Assembly: GCA_030267565.1 (NCBI GenBank)
Contig: BRXU01000024.1
Location: 730,001 to 794,000 of the forward strand
DNA: 64,000 bases
From: Pleodorina starrii
Lineage: Eukaryota > Chlorophyta > Chlorophyceae > Chlamydomonadales > Volvocaceae
Direction of reading: 5' to 3'
Position 1 is the first letter of the stretch. Each line of letters opens with the position of its first letter. Positions 22,436-32,481 of the stretch are shown piece after piece. Both the position numbers and the translations under genes were made by a program. A model generated the notes under the pieces. It had not been told where the DNA came from. It saw nothing but the letters and a program-made list of their open reading frames with translations, and did not search any database.

Positions 22436-22860
22436 AACCGCGACCTGAGCCGCGGGCGCTGGGAGGAGACGAATACCCGCCAACGGGATGAACGTGCAGA
22501 GGGGTTTGTGGTCGAAGTTTCCTCCGCATTCGTACACTTGTTCGTACGCTGTGCCCTCCTTGTCTGCTGCCGCTCCGGTGTGGGCGGCTAGCAGGACGTC
22601 ATCTATCCGGCTGTGGTGAGTGTCGTGGTCAAGCTGTGTCTGCGTGTAGGTGTAGGCACGCCGCGGAGTAACGACGGGCTTTAGGTTCGCGCTGCTCGAG
22701 AAGCTACGATGCGCCCTGTCAGCCGGGTAATGTGCCCGTGGACCGGTCGCTAGGATGGAGCGTTGCGTTCCAGTCGCCCGCCATGATGAGGTGCTCCCCC
22801 TTGGCGCTGGCCTGTGTGTCCGTACTCGTATATCGCTTGCCTGATCGAGGGGTCCGCCGG
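22436..22860 (-). pseudogene. C-terminal half of EEP/APE endonuclease, frameshifted
   Basis: Three minus-strand frames together complete the endonuclease started in the upstream ORF: KGEHLIMAGDWNATLHPSD (the GDWNA/GDFNA block) around 22745-22800, HHSRIDDVLLA (the RIDY-type block) near 22590-22620, and NFDHKPL (the SDHxPL block) near 22500-22519. At least two frameshifts lie inside and one more lies before RT. The enzyme would nick target DNA to prime reverse transcription. All catalytic motifs can be recognised, so the breaks look recent or could be assembly errors. Confidence 0.7.
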
Positions 22861-25298
22861 GCAGTAGACCCCCAGCACGTGTAGGGGGATGCTGCCTGGG
22901 GTTTTGATGCGAACGTGTCCGATGTAGCCCTCAAGACCCGGAGAGACGGGCTCTGCACTCGTGCTGCCTTGGCCGCTAAAACGTTCCGCCACCCCAACAA
23001 TGACACCCGCTTCACGCGTTTTGTTGTGCTCCGGGTGGGGACGGTTGCTCATGTATGTCTGGTATGGCCGGAGGGCCTGTTTGACGCTGACAATGCCTCG
23101 TCGGTTGTGCGCACTAAGTTTGGTCTCGGTCAGGACTATGACGTCTGGCTTATGTTCGTCTAGCATATGTGCTACTCCCTCGCGGTGGCCCTGCAGGCCC
23201 CGTGTGTTCATCGTAAGGACTTTAAGGTGCCCGGACTGCGGGGCGCCCGGTGTCGGGGGGCTTGGGTCTGCTGCGGCCGGCGGCGGCTGCTTATCGGGTG
23301 AGGTGTGCGCTATTGCCCTCGTTGTCTTGGGCTGCATGTATCGCGCGATGCCTTGTTGCTGCTTTTTGGGCTGATGGGCGGGTTGGGGCCTGTCGGCAGG
23401 GGGTGGTTCTGCGGCGCGTTCGCGGGCTGGCTGGTCCCTGGCGGGTTGTGTTTGGGGTGCGCTGAGCGTGGCGTCCAGGCAAGCCGGGTCCAGGGACTGG
23501 GCCCCTGCATTTTGGTTAACGTCTGTGGCTTCCCTGCCGGTTTCCCTTTGCCGGATGGGTAGGCCTTGGTTGCGTAGCAGGTGGTATAGGATAGTATGCG
23601 TATGAGGTACTGGCCCGGTCTTCCTACGTTTCCTCGCAGCTGTCGCCGTGCGTGGAGCTGCGTCGTGCTGTATCACCGTTGTGGCGCGCTCCATCGCATG
23701 GTTGAATCGGCGTGCCGTCGGGTCGTGGTGAGCGCGCGGGGCGGTATGTCGCACTTCGGGGTGCGCGCCGGTCGTGCGTCGTGCCGCTTCTACGTCGGTG
23801 GCGCGGTGCTCTGGTGCGCCTTCTGCTGCCTCTGCGGGGACCTGGATTTCCAGTGGCTGGGTTGGCCAGATGGGGTTTGGTGCTGGAGGTCCGTCCGGGT
23901 CGCGCCCGTCGGGGTCCAATGCCATGCGCATGGGTTCAGGTGCTGGGTGCTCCGTCACTCGCCCTTCACGGTCGTCAGTGTCCATGGGCTCCCGGTTCGG
24001 GGGTGGCTGGGCAGTGGGTGCATCTTGCTGGGTGCCGTCCGCTAGGAGGGTTCCGGTGTGTGTTTCCGAGGGCGGCTGTGTCGGTTGCTGGGTTCCGCCG
24101 GGGGGCAGGGCCCAGTCCTCCGGGAGTTTGATTTCCTTCAGGTCTGTATGGGTAGCGATCCCTTCATGGTTCGGGCGGGGGTGGAGGCAGTAGACCGCCC
24201 CCTCCCCCCGAGGGCAGAGCGGCTCTTCGGGGCTGATCAGTTGTGTGCTGTCGTACAGGGAGTCGATAATGTACCAGCACTCGCCCTGCTTCTTGACTGC
24301 TACGGCGTGTCCGTTGAGGTGGACAATGAAGCCCCAGTTTCGGGCGTGTGCCGGCAAGAGTGACACAACCGTGTTTATGTTCATGTTTCGTGTCAGGGTA
24401 ACGGTTTGCCCCGCGTGTTGGCAGCTCGCACTGGCGATGTGGGCGTCTCTGATGGGTATGCCACCGGGGTCTTGCAGCCGTACGCTGTGGCGGAGGTAGT
24501 GATTCACCACTATTGTGGAAAACAGACCTTCGTCGGGGCGGTGTGCCGCGTTCCAGATGGCAAGCGCCCCGGTGAGTCCCCATGCCGCCATGTGTGCTTG
24601 CGTTGCTCGGCAGTAGCTGAGAATGTGCTCGGGGTCGATGTACGGCCCCCCAAGCAGGTTGTTGATGGAGTGTATCATACATAGCTGTCTTTGCTGTTTT
24701 TCGTGGTACAGGGGTGCGCCGGGCGCAGCTGGACCGGGCGGTGGCCAAGTGATGTCTGCGGGTGGCCTTGGTGCGTGGCCCCCTCCGAGGTTCCCCCCGA
24801 GCCTTGTTCTCTTGGCGGGTCTATCGGGTCGGCCGGCGCAGGGCGCGTATTCGGGGTTAGCGCAGCACGGGCTGTGCTCAGGTGGGTTGCCGGGGGTTTT
24901 TGGTATTTGGTATTTTTGTGCAGGTTCATTGCTGGTGCGCCCGCGGTTGCAGGTGTGCGAGTGGGGGTGGTTCCAGATGGCCAGGGCGAGAAGTGTTAGT
25001 ACGCTGGTGAACGGGTCGAGCGTTGCGTCGAGGTGGGCCGTGGTGAGTCCTACTGCGGCGCAGGCGGTGAGTAGGTGCCGCGTGTGGCGCGCCGTGAGTG
25101 GCACCGCTTGGAGCCCAGGGGCAACGATAGGGATTCCCATGGTTAGGATTGGCACGTGTGCGTCGGCTGTAGCAAGTAGCCAGCACAGCGACGCTAGGGC
25201 CAGGAGAGACGTCGCTGCCCGCGCGTAGAGGCCTGGGGAGTTCTGTACCTTTCGGACTTCTGAGCGGGTGACAAGGGCAGCATGTAAGATTGCCTTCA
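22750..25298 (-). CDS. Dualen-like N-terminal ORF: Josephin-like protease plus EEP N-half
   Basis: The open frame extends artificially into repeat DNA up to 25464; the element-specific part begins near 25298, and internal Met codons could start it. In numbering from 25464, residues 84-166 are hydrophobic with possible membrane segments (ATSLLALASLCWLLATADA). Residues 252-430 match the Josephin deubiquitinase fold: HEKQ...LCMIHSINNLLGG with candidate nucleophile Cys262, GLFSTIVVNHYL, NGHAVAVKK with His386, and CWYIIDSL with Asp401 where ataxin-3-type enzymes use Asn. A Pro/Thr-rich linker follows with a basic RKRRKTG patch and QQGIARYM, similar to a PIP box. The endonuclease starts at LKVLTMNTRGLQGHREG and includes VIVLTETKL before the frame breaks. 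Assignment as a Josephin relative comes from motif order and spacing. Confidence 0.75.
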
Positions 25299-25381
25299 CG
25301 GATGTTATTAGGAATCGGTGATTACAAGGGGGACCGGTTGTCACACCGGTCGCTAGCCGTACAGGCCGGATGTTATTAGGA
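25299..25381 (-). mobile_element. Tiny LINE-B 3'-end insertion with 15-bp target duplication
   Basis: About 55 bases of the LINE-B 3' end (CGACCGGTGTGACAACCGGT then CCCCCTTGTAATC on the minus strand) are flanked by CGGATGTTATTAGGA at 25299-25313 and 25367-25381. Such extreme 5' truncation with a target-site duplication is a signature of target-primed reverse transcription. Fuller LINE-B copies are at 57743-59405 and 60950-61245. Confidence 0.75.
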
Positions 25382-25690
25382 TGCGGGGTGGGGGTATTGA
25401 GTGGACAGGAGCCAACCTGTTCAGCCGGACGTACATTCCGCGCCGCCTTGCGGCTACATCTCAACGTGTCAGACGGCCACTTTGTTCACGCTGACAACGT
25501 GGTTTCGGGCAGTTTCACCACGGGAGGTTCGAGATGCAATCGAACCGAGTCAGCTGGTGGGGCTTCGGCCCTGCACTCCCCGGGCAGGGCCGAAGCCCCA
25601 CCAGCTGACTCGGTTCGATTGCATCTCGAACCTCCCGTGGTGAAACTGCCCGAAACCACGTTGTCAGCGTACACACTGAGCCCCAGAGGC
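25371..25690. mobile_element. Repeat family C with 87-bp perfect hairpin
   Basis: Begins AGGATGCGGGGTGGGGGTAT; related copies start at about 29995 and 30417. Bases 25488-25574 and 25584-25670 are exact reverse complements around a 9-base loop. The copy at 29995-30230 has only one arm, and the copy at 30417 stops at CGGCTACATCT where family G begins. Likely a fold-back MITE. The sequence contains CCGAAGCCCCACCAGCTGA. No coding function. Confidence 0.85.
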
Positions 25691-25764
25691 TATCAGCCTA
25701 GGCAGCGGTAACTCAGTAGTTCAGCGCAAGTATGTTCAGCGCCTACACCCATATGACTGGGAGA

Positions 25765-26243
25765 GGTATGGGTGAACGGTACGGCAGCACGCTGGTGCAT
25801 TTGACGCCTGTGACGAGGCTATCGCGATGTTCTAAAGCTACATCTGAAGCGCAAATTCCCGTCTATCGATTGCGTGTAGTGATGCCCTGAGTGGGGTTGA
25901 GACACGCGTGGAAGTCTTGCGTGGCCCGACCTGGATATTCGAAAGGTCGTTGGGTCGCATTGAGAGGTCGTTAGATCGGAAGATGACTCACTGCGTGTCA
26001 TCTTCCCTTGCCTTGCCTTCCCTTGCCTTGCCTTCCCTTGCCTTGCCTTCCCTTGCCTTGCCTTCCCTTGCCTTGCCTTCCCTTGCATTGCCTTCCCTTG
26101 CATTGCCTTGCCTTGCATTGCCTTCCCTTGCATTGCCTTCCCTTGCATTGCCTTCCCTTGCCTTGCCTTCCCTTGCCTTGCCTTCCCTTGCATTGCCTTC
26201 CCTTGCCTACGGACACGTCTGACGGGCTCCAGGGGCTAAGTTC
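25765..26243 (+). mobile_element. Short element family D with internal 15-bp minisatellite
   Basis: The flanks (GGGTGAACGGTACGGCAG ... CGGACACG, CAGGGGCTAAGTT) align end to end with 59407-59736. At 25999-26209 this copy has about 14 units of a 15-base word (CCTTCCCTTGCCTTG or its CATTG variant) that is absent from the other copy. The right end interrupts the ORF at 26236-26694. Non-coding. Confidence 0.8.
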
Positions 26244-26694
26244 CTGCCGGTATAACTATGAGAACTGTAGCAACGTATGCCAGTCCATAGAGTGTCAGGG
26301 CCCCTAGCACGAGCCAGACCGCCTCAGTCAGTGGGGGGAGTGAGACTGCAAGCGCTCCAGGGATCAGAGTGTACGGAAGGAGGAGGATGCAGTACCAGCC
26401 CTGTCGCCATTCGGACAGCGTTCGAATCGCGCTCCCTTTGACGGTGAATGTTTGTTTCACTACGTTGCATGTTCGCCGGGCAAGGTTGCCGCCCCACGCG
26501 TAGGCCAGGTAGGCGCAGCCTAGCGCGCAGCCGACAGCAATGGTGTCGACAGTCGCATAGGATACGGCTGCCGCGAGGTGAAGGGTCAGGTCCGCCACCG
26601 ACAGGGCTATCTTCGCGGTCAGCAGCCCGGTGTAGCAGGCTAGCCACACGATGATGGCCATGATATATGCTGTGCCCGTCGAGAGGTTTTGCAA
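26236..26694 (-). CDS. Multi-span membrane protein ORF, interrupted by family D
   Basis: A 152-residue minus-strand frame has about four hydrophobic segments: YIMAIIVWLACYTGLL, AVGCALGCAYLAYAWGG, a segment around WYCILLLPYTLIPGALAV, and WLVLGALTLYGLAYVATVLIV. The stop codon (TAG) is supplied by the end of family D, so the C-terminus is lost and the true protein was longer. It lies 0.9 kb upstream of the Dualen-like ORF on the same strand, and that ORF also begins with hydrophobic segments. One reading is that both were one N-terminal region split by nested insertions; another is that this is an unrelated gene fragment. No family was recognised. Confidence 0.45.
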   Translation of the reverse strand: MQNLSTGTAYIMAIIVWLACYTGLLTAKIALSVADLTLHLAAAVSYATVDTIAVGCALGCAYLAYAWGGNLARRTCNVVKQTFTVKGSAIRTLSEWRQGWYCILLLPYTLIPGALAVSLPPLTEAVWLVLGALTLYGLAYVATVLIVIPAGT

Positions 26695-26699
26695 TATTC

Positions 26700-27379
26700 G
26701 GCACGGCTGGGGGAAGATCTAAAGCTGGGAGTGGCCGTGCCGCTGGTAGTGCTTCGGTGCTGTACGTCGACGTCAGGTCGTTCGTGTTCTGGTATTCTTT
26801 GGATTGCTTCCTTACTATTGACCGATTGCTTGATGGGTCTTCTAAGTTGCCCCCATGTTCCTCAATTTGACCTGTTGTGGCCTTTGTTGGCTACCAAGTC
26901 GGTCTCCGACGTTCCTGCCTTCGTAGCTTTGACATGTTCCCATGACCATGCTTGTGCCGCATCTTGTTATTATCAAGCTGCGATTGCCTGTCTGGTGGTC
27001 GCACTCGGGAACTGCCCCTCGGTAGGAGTGATATGTTTCAGGCGCCCTTTCATAAGTTGCGTTTGTCACGTAGTTACAATAGTGGCAATGATCACTTATA
27101 TTGGCGGTTCTTGACACGTCTACCTCTGCTGCGGTTGCGTCGACAAATGTCCGGAGGAGTACTTAGCGTAAACGCGGGGCAATTCGTTTACTGAGCGAAC
27201 GCCTGAGCGCTCATGAAGCTCTCACTAAGCGCTCCCGTAAGCGCTTAGTGGCCTCTTAGCAAGCTCTCACTGACCGCTTATACGGCCAAGTACGACCCCC
27301 GTGGAAATTGCGCCTTGAATTGACCGGAGCTGATCGCACAGAAATTCTGTCTCTATACCGCCCTATAGATGACGGATAA
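26700..27379. other. No recognised feature
   Basis: No convincing ORF or repeat. Around 27184-27275 the word AAGCGCT with inverted variants recurs several times, forming small hairpins. Confidence 0.5.
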
Positions 27380-27700
27380 ATGTCTGGGAGGACGAGAAGC
27401 ATGTCCTAATGGAGTGCCCTGCTTACAGCAGCATCCGCGCGGATGACGGGTTCCCTCAATTCGAGGGTATGGAGGAAGCGATGAGATGGGATCCCCCTCG
27501 TTTGGCGAAGATGCTTGAGCGCATCTGGGCCCACCGCAACTGAATGGTCCCCTTTGGCCGCTAGTATCTCCTTCTCCTGCATGGGCGGTTTTCTACTGTC
27601 GTGCTTTTAGGCGTTTTTGTTCCCTTGGGCCCTCGGCTCGTATGGTTTTTTGTTCATGAGAGGGGCACGCACCCCCAACCATGTAACAAACACACACACA
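27380..27700 (+). mobile_element. LINE-F 3' end with (CA)n tail
   Basis: The frame gives EDEKHVLMECPAYSSIRADD, FPQFEGMEEAMRW, then PPRLAKMLERIWAHRN and stop (27541-27543). This is the intact C-terminus including the H-x4-C half of the zinc cluster. A ~155-base 3' UTR ends in ACAAACACACACACA. The same end is found inverted at 10745. The copy is extremely 5'-truncated, with no RT. Confidence 0.75.
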
Positions 27701-27870
27701 TGGGGCGGATCGCTGAAGCCGCAGGCATTCCGGACATAAAGCTCTGGCTGTCTATCAGCAGGAATGTCGACACTCTCACACTTGATGCCCTCGCCGCCCT
27801 AGCACTCAACCCGTACGGATTGAACGGGGCCCCGCCCTTTTTCCGGCTTCAAGGAAGCCGAGACCAACCC
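27700..27870 (+). repeat. Family A/E fragment (E part)
   Basis: Starts at ATGGGGCGGATCGCTGAAGC and ends in the CCGGCTTCAAGGAAGCCG hairpin. It directly follows the LINE-F tail. The frame MGRIAEAAG...DIKLWLSIS is preserved here and in other copies. Confidence 0.7.
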
Positions 27871-28019
27871 CATATTTCATGTAACTTGTAATTCAAACTG
27901 CGTCCGCGATTTGCTTAAAAGCACTCGCAAGTGTGACAGAAGCAGTAAACTTGCAGTAAATTCCTTGGCGCCCTTGAATCCGGGGCCCCACAGCGAAGCT
28001 TATAAAGAGGCCCCGCCCC

Positions 28020-28095
28020 CTGGGGTTTGCCCCTGTCCGTGGCTGGCTGGCTGGCTGGCAGCCACTTCCACTGGCTGGCTGGCTGGCCGGCTGAG
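28020..28095. repeat. TGGC short tandem repeats
   Basis: Two runs of GGCTGGCTGGC separated by CAGCCACTTCCAC. Related TGGC runs lie inside family G at 30635-30655. Confidence 0.8.
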
Positions 28096-28161
28096 TGACG
28101 ACCTACTCGAACCGCTCGATACGCTGCCAAGCAATACAAATAGTTCTTGACAAACTATATT

Positions 28162-29185
28162 ACAATCTAACAAGGGGTTGGTGCCAATTGGTGTCAGCTT
28201 CCTTGAAGCCGGAAAAAGGGCGGACGGAGCCCCGTTCAATCCGTACGGGTTAAGTTGAGTGCCAGGGCGGCGAGGGCGTCAAGTAGTGTGAGAGTGTCGA
28301 CATTCCTGCGGATTGACAGCCAGCTCTTTATTCCCGAAATGCTTGCTAGCGGAGTCGTCAGCAAGGCCTGCCGGCGCCGCGCGAACCGCGTCATCCCGCC
28401 GGGTGCATGAGCGCATCGACCGAAATACGGCATCATTTCCAAAGCGAGCGGCGAGGGCGTCAAGTGTGAGAGTGTCGACAAGGTCGACATTCCTGCTGAT
28501 AGACAGCCAGAGCTTTATATCCGAAATGCCTGCGGCTTCAGCAATCCGCCCCATGTATAGCATCGCGCTCCGTCTCGGCGCTGTGCAACTCTTCCCGCCA
28601 GCGCATTGCTTGGCTTAAGTAACTTGACAGTAGACATGGAGTGTATCATTGACGTATCACGCAGGCTGACTTGCAAATAGAAGGACAGCGGAACTGTTAA
28701 TTTGCGAGGCTTGCGACGACGACGTGCAGTTGCCGACGAGAGTGCAGAGGCTTCGCTAACGAGGTATTCGCCATAGAGGAAACTTGACAACTTTAACAGG
28801 ACAGGGAATGTAGAAGTCCCCTAGGTTGCCGACTGGACTTGTTGGTCGGCCCGCAGAAGACCTCCGCATGGTGCGTGCATTTGCGGCTTGGCGTCCAACA
28901 ACCAGTTTGCCCCTCATGGTTTGTCCCTTGCAACCTCTGTCATTCTTTGTTATAGCAATATGCGTCAAGGCGGTCGGACCGGCTAGCAGAGCTGTGGTGT
29001 GGTCGCGGGAAGAATGTTCGCAATGCAAATACAGTTGGATCAGGTTGGATGCCGAAACGAAGATTCATTTCGCGCCGTTATGTCAGCATTCCAAAATGAG
29101 AAGCGATGTACCTTCTGGAATAAGTTATAGGCCGAGAGGCGTTGATTTGACCTCGGCCTCGGTCCATGGAGACTGCAAAACTGGT
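28162..29185 (-). repeat. Dispersed repeat family A/E, longest copy
   Basis: Read on the minus strand it begins with the TTTGACCTCGGCCTCGGTCC complement block and runs through the A blocks (GACCACACCACAGCTCTGC, GACGCCAAGCCGCAAATGC), the E block with MGRIAEAAG, and ends at the CCGGCTTCAAGGAAGC hairpin. It retains an extended E reading frame (AARFGNDAVFRSMRSCTRRDD), the longest coding-like stretch in the family. No known domain was recognised. Confidence 0.75.
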
Positions 29186-29279
29186 TTGTACTCATACATT
29201 GTACCATGCAATAAAGAATGTGATATATTGCTGATATCGGGTTTCCGCTGGCCGAGATTCTGCACTTGGTCCGTTACAT

Positions 29280-29528
<249 letters not shown>

Positions 29529-29991
29529 TGATATCGTTTCATAAGGCACGTCCTGCTTATCGGGCTGTATGTCATAGCTGCAAAATCCCCTATTAAGTAT
29601 AGCATTGAAGGCCTTTGCTCCGCTGTAAGTGTGGACAGTGATTAGGATTGGGACCCGGGCCAAAGGATTAGGATTGGGATGCTGAACGGGGATGTGGATT
29701 ACAACCCCGTCCTTAGGATATGGATAGGAACACCACTCTGGGATAGGGTAGAAGTGGTACACCCCTGCTGAGATTGAAGGTTTGCTGACCAGCACCCACC
29801 CCTTGGATTGGAGGATTGGGACCCGGACCGTACGGGTTCCACCAGGGATAAAAGTCATGGCTGTCGAGATCCGCTGTCAAGAGCTGCTGAAGAGCTGTTG
29901 CCCCGATTTGGGTCTCCCACGAAAGTAGCTAGACGACAGGACCCTTAACTTATCTCTTCCGACTCGCACGCCTATCTTACACTCCGGCGTC

Positions 29992-30500
29992 CCTAGGATG
30001 CGGGGTGGGAATGCCAGTATTGAGTGGACAGGAGCCAACCTGTTCAGCCGGACGGACGGACGTTCCGCGCCGCATTTCGGCTACATCTGAACGTGACAGA
30101 CGGCCACTTTGGTCACGGGGACCGCTCGCCGGGCAGGGCCGAAGCCCCACCAGCTGAATGGGTTCCATTGCATCTCGAACCTCTCGCGGTGTAACTGCCC
30201 GAAACCACGTTGTCAGAGCCCCATAGGCGTTCTCGCTTGGGCAGCGGGCATCCATCGGTTCGGCCCAAGCCCCTAGCACTCAACTCCACCCGTACGGATC
30301 TAACGGGCCCCCGCCCTTTATCCGGCTTCAAGCCGACACCAGCCCCTTGTTGGGTGGGGCCTCAGCGCGAAGCGCCTCGCCGCATGCCCGCTGCTGCCGC
30401 CTTCGCTTATCATTATTAGGATGCGGGGTGGGGGTATTGAGTGGACAGGAGCCAACCTGTTCAGCCGGACGTACATTCCGCGCCGCCTTTCGGCTACATC
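29992..30500 (+). repeat. Family C copies 2 and 3 with an E-type end between
   Basis: Copy 2 (29995-30230) keeps the AGGATGCGGGG start and one hairpin arm (GGGCCGAAGCCCCACCAGCT). At 30268-30350 lies the E-family end (CCGTACGGAT ... CCGGCTTCAAG). Copy 3 (30417-30498) is cut where family G starts. Confidence 0.7.
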
Positions 30501-31503
30501 TAATGTAGGGTGACCATTCGGTACGGCAGAGCGTATAACGATTTGACACATCCAAGCGACCTCGCGAGGGCAGTAGCACTGAAGCTTATATGGAATTTGA
30601 ATCTCTGTTGCGTGGGGGTGTTGGCCCTGTTCGTGGCTGCCTGGCTGGCTGGCTGCCCGGCGGAGTGACGAACCAACTTTGATGGCTGGATACACTGTAA
30701 AGGCCAATTAATAGCCCTTAATTTTCGTAATACTATATTAGAATTTCAAAAGCAATAGTGCATGTATCAGTATGAATGGCTGGCTGTCTGCCCGGCTGAG
30801 TGACGAGCAACCTTCGTGGCTGGATACGCTATCAACGCTAATTAATAGTCCTTAATACTCGTAATGATATATTAAAATCTTAAAACCAATAGTGCATGTA
30901 TCAGTATGAAAGATGTTCGACTGAGTCCGTGGTCCGAGCAGATCCGAGGCTGCACTCGCTCCAACGCATCCGGAACTTCAGTTCATTCCATATTGTACCG
31001 TTGTCGTCAATTATAAATATTTACATGGCGGCGCTTCATCTTTCCCACATCCAAATAATTGCATAGCGAACATGTTCCCGCGACCACACCACAGCAGTTA
31101 TGCTAGCCGGTCCGACGGCCTTGACGCATATTACTAATACATAAATAACAAAACTATGTGACAAACTATGAGTGTCAAAGTGGTTGTTGGACGCCAAGCC
31201 GCAAAAGAATACATATGAGACCGAGGTCGCCTTCCTTTGTAATTTCACGGTTAGCACGGACACTGCAATTCAGAGTGCGCGGGGGGAAGGGGGGTGGCAG
31301 CCCCCCCGCCCCCCACCAGCGGGGGAAAGGGGTCTGGGGGTGGGGGCCGCAACGCCTAGAAAACTATTATGCATACGACGCATCGTATTCAGTAATGCAT
31401 TGATGCAACTCCATTCGCGCATCAATTTTGCCATCCCAGCACCAACTCCCCAACGACAACATCTACCGATCACACCGACCTACATTACGGGCGCCAGGGG
31501 CTA
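30500..31503 (+). mobile_element. TIR element family G, copy 1
   Basis: Left end TAATGTAGGGTGACCATTCG and right end GACCTACATTACGGGCGCC are inverted relatives. The same ~1-kb element lies inverted at 59798-60899. Internally it has TGGC runs, an AT-rich segment, a core of about 190 bases shared with family A (GACCACACCACAG ... GACGCCAAGCCGCAAA) and a G/C-run hairpin (31280-31350). It has no transposase, so it is a non-autonomous DNA transposon candidate. Confidence 0.7.
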
Positions 31504-31509
31504 AGTTTC

Positions 31510-32481
31510 TGTACGCGCGACATTAGCCTAAATACGGTACGCTACTTAGCCGTGACACAAAGGTACCCGGTCAGCCCGGCCCGGCACGCCGCAATGGTTG
31601 GGGGAAGATGGCCACAGCTAGTGGATGTTCGAATCAACCTCTGATTACAGCTATAACATGCAGGGCACATGCTGTCTAGCGCGAAAGGCGTTGGTTTGAC
31701 TGCGGCCTTGTCCCATGGAGATCGTGGAAGCGATTACTGAAGCGATTTGCGTTGGCCAAAGTAAATATGGGTAATAGAGGATGTGTAAGTCTATGTTATT
31801 GATATAAAGTTGGGCGTAATTTTATGGTTGGTCGTTGCGGACAGCCGGAGGGCCGGACGGGCGGACATGGCCAACCCCATGGGGCGGGGCCCCCCAACGC
31901 CCCCGATAACATTACACAATGCATCCCCGATACTTGCACGTGTATGATCCTGCATCTATGATCCAGCCATGCAAACGTCACTACAGGCACCAACTTGGAA
32001 TCCAACGCAGCAGTGGTGCGCTAGATACTGTATGTACTGTGTAGGCTCCAGACCAACGTGAAGTGGTGCAGCACAACACTCACGACCAACCGCACAACAT
32101 AGGGTGCAGGTAAACCGGCAGTCGGGCTTCGCCAAGCACAATTGCATATCGGTCTTGATAGCGCTGCATCAACGTATCGCAGGGAAGCCAGTTGTGATGT
32201 TGCACGCCAGCACAAGCGTTAGTTACCATCTCCAGCATGGACCGGACTAGCGGAAACATGGATGCGATGTCTCCTTCACGGTTTCCTAAGTAGGCAAACC
32301 ATTCGCAGATAATCCGCGTGCGAGGGCATCCGCTACACGGCGTCCACTACACCGTAACACCGAGGAGCCTTCAGCACCTCCCTTCACCTCTGGGCAACGC
32401 ACCGTGGACAACAGTTGCTAAAAGCACTCTTCATGAAGTGCTCCAACCATTTGGTGTGCATTTAATCTTGTGTGTGTTCAG
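31510..32481. other. No recognised feature
   Basis: No believable ORF or repeat, apart from a short copy of the family A edge (GTTTGACTGCGGCC) near 31695. This is the 3' flank of the STELLO-like gene. Confidence 0.5.

Larger units (their letters stand above)
16346..25302 (-). mobile_element. Dualen/RandI-like non-LTR retrotransposon, degenerate
   Basis: On the minus strand the domain order is: hydrophobic N-terminal region, Josephin-like cysteine protease, Pro-rich linker, EEP/APE endonuclease, reverse transcriptase, long C-terminal region, RNase H, CCHC cluster and an RPD motif of a restriction-like endonuclease. The combination of two endonucleases, RT, RNase H and a cysteine protease is what has been described for the Dualen family of Chlamydomonas. 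The copy carries frameshifts within the endonuclease and before RT, one in-frame TGA between RT and RNase H, and frameshifts in RNase H and in the RLE region. It is cut at 16346-16363, where satellite-associated palindromic DNA begins. It cannot be autonomous in this state. Confidence 0.8.

Noticed and set aside
22750..25464. True start of the Josephin-like ORF at 25464
   Set aside because: The first ~55 residues are encoded by family C and the LINE-B insertion and recur elsewhere in those repeats.
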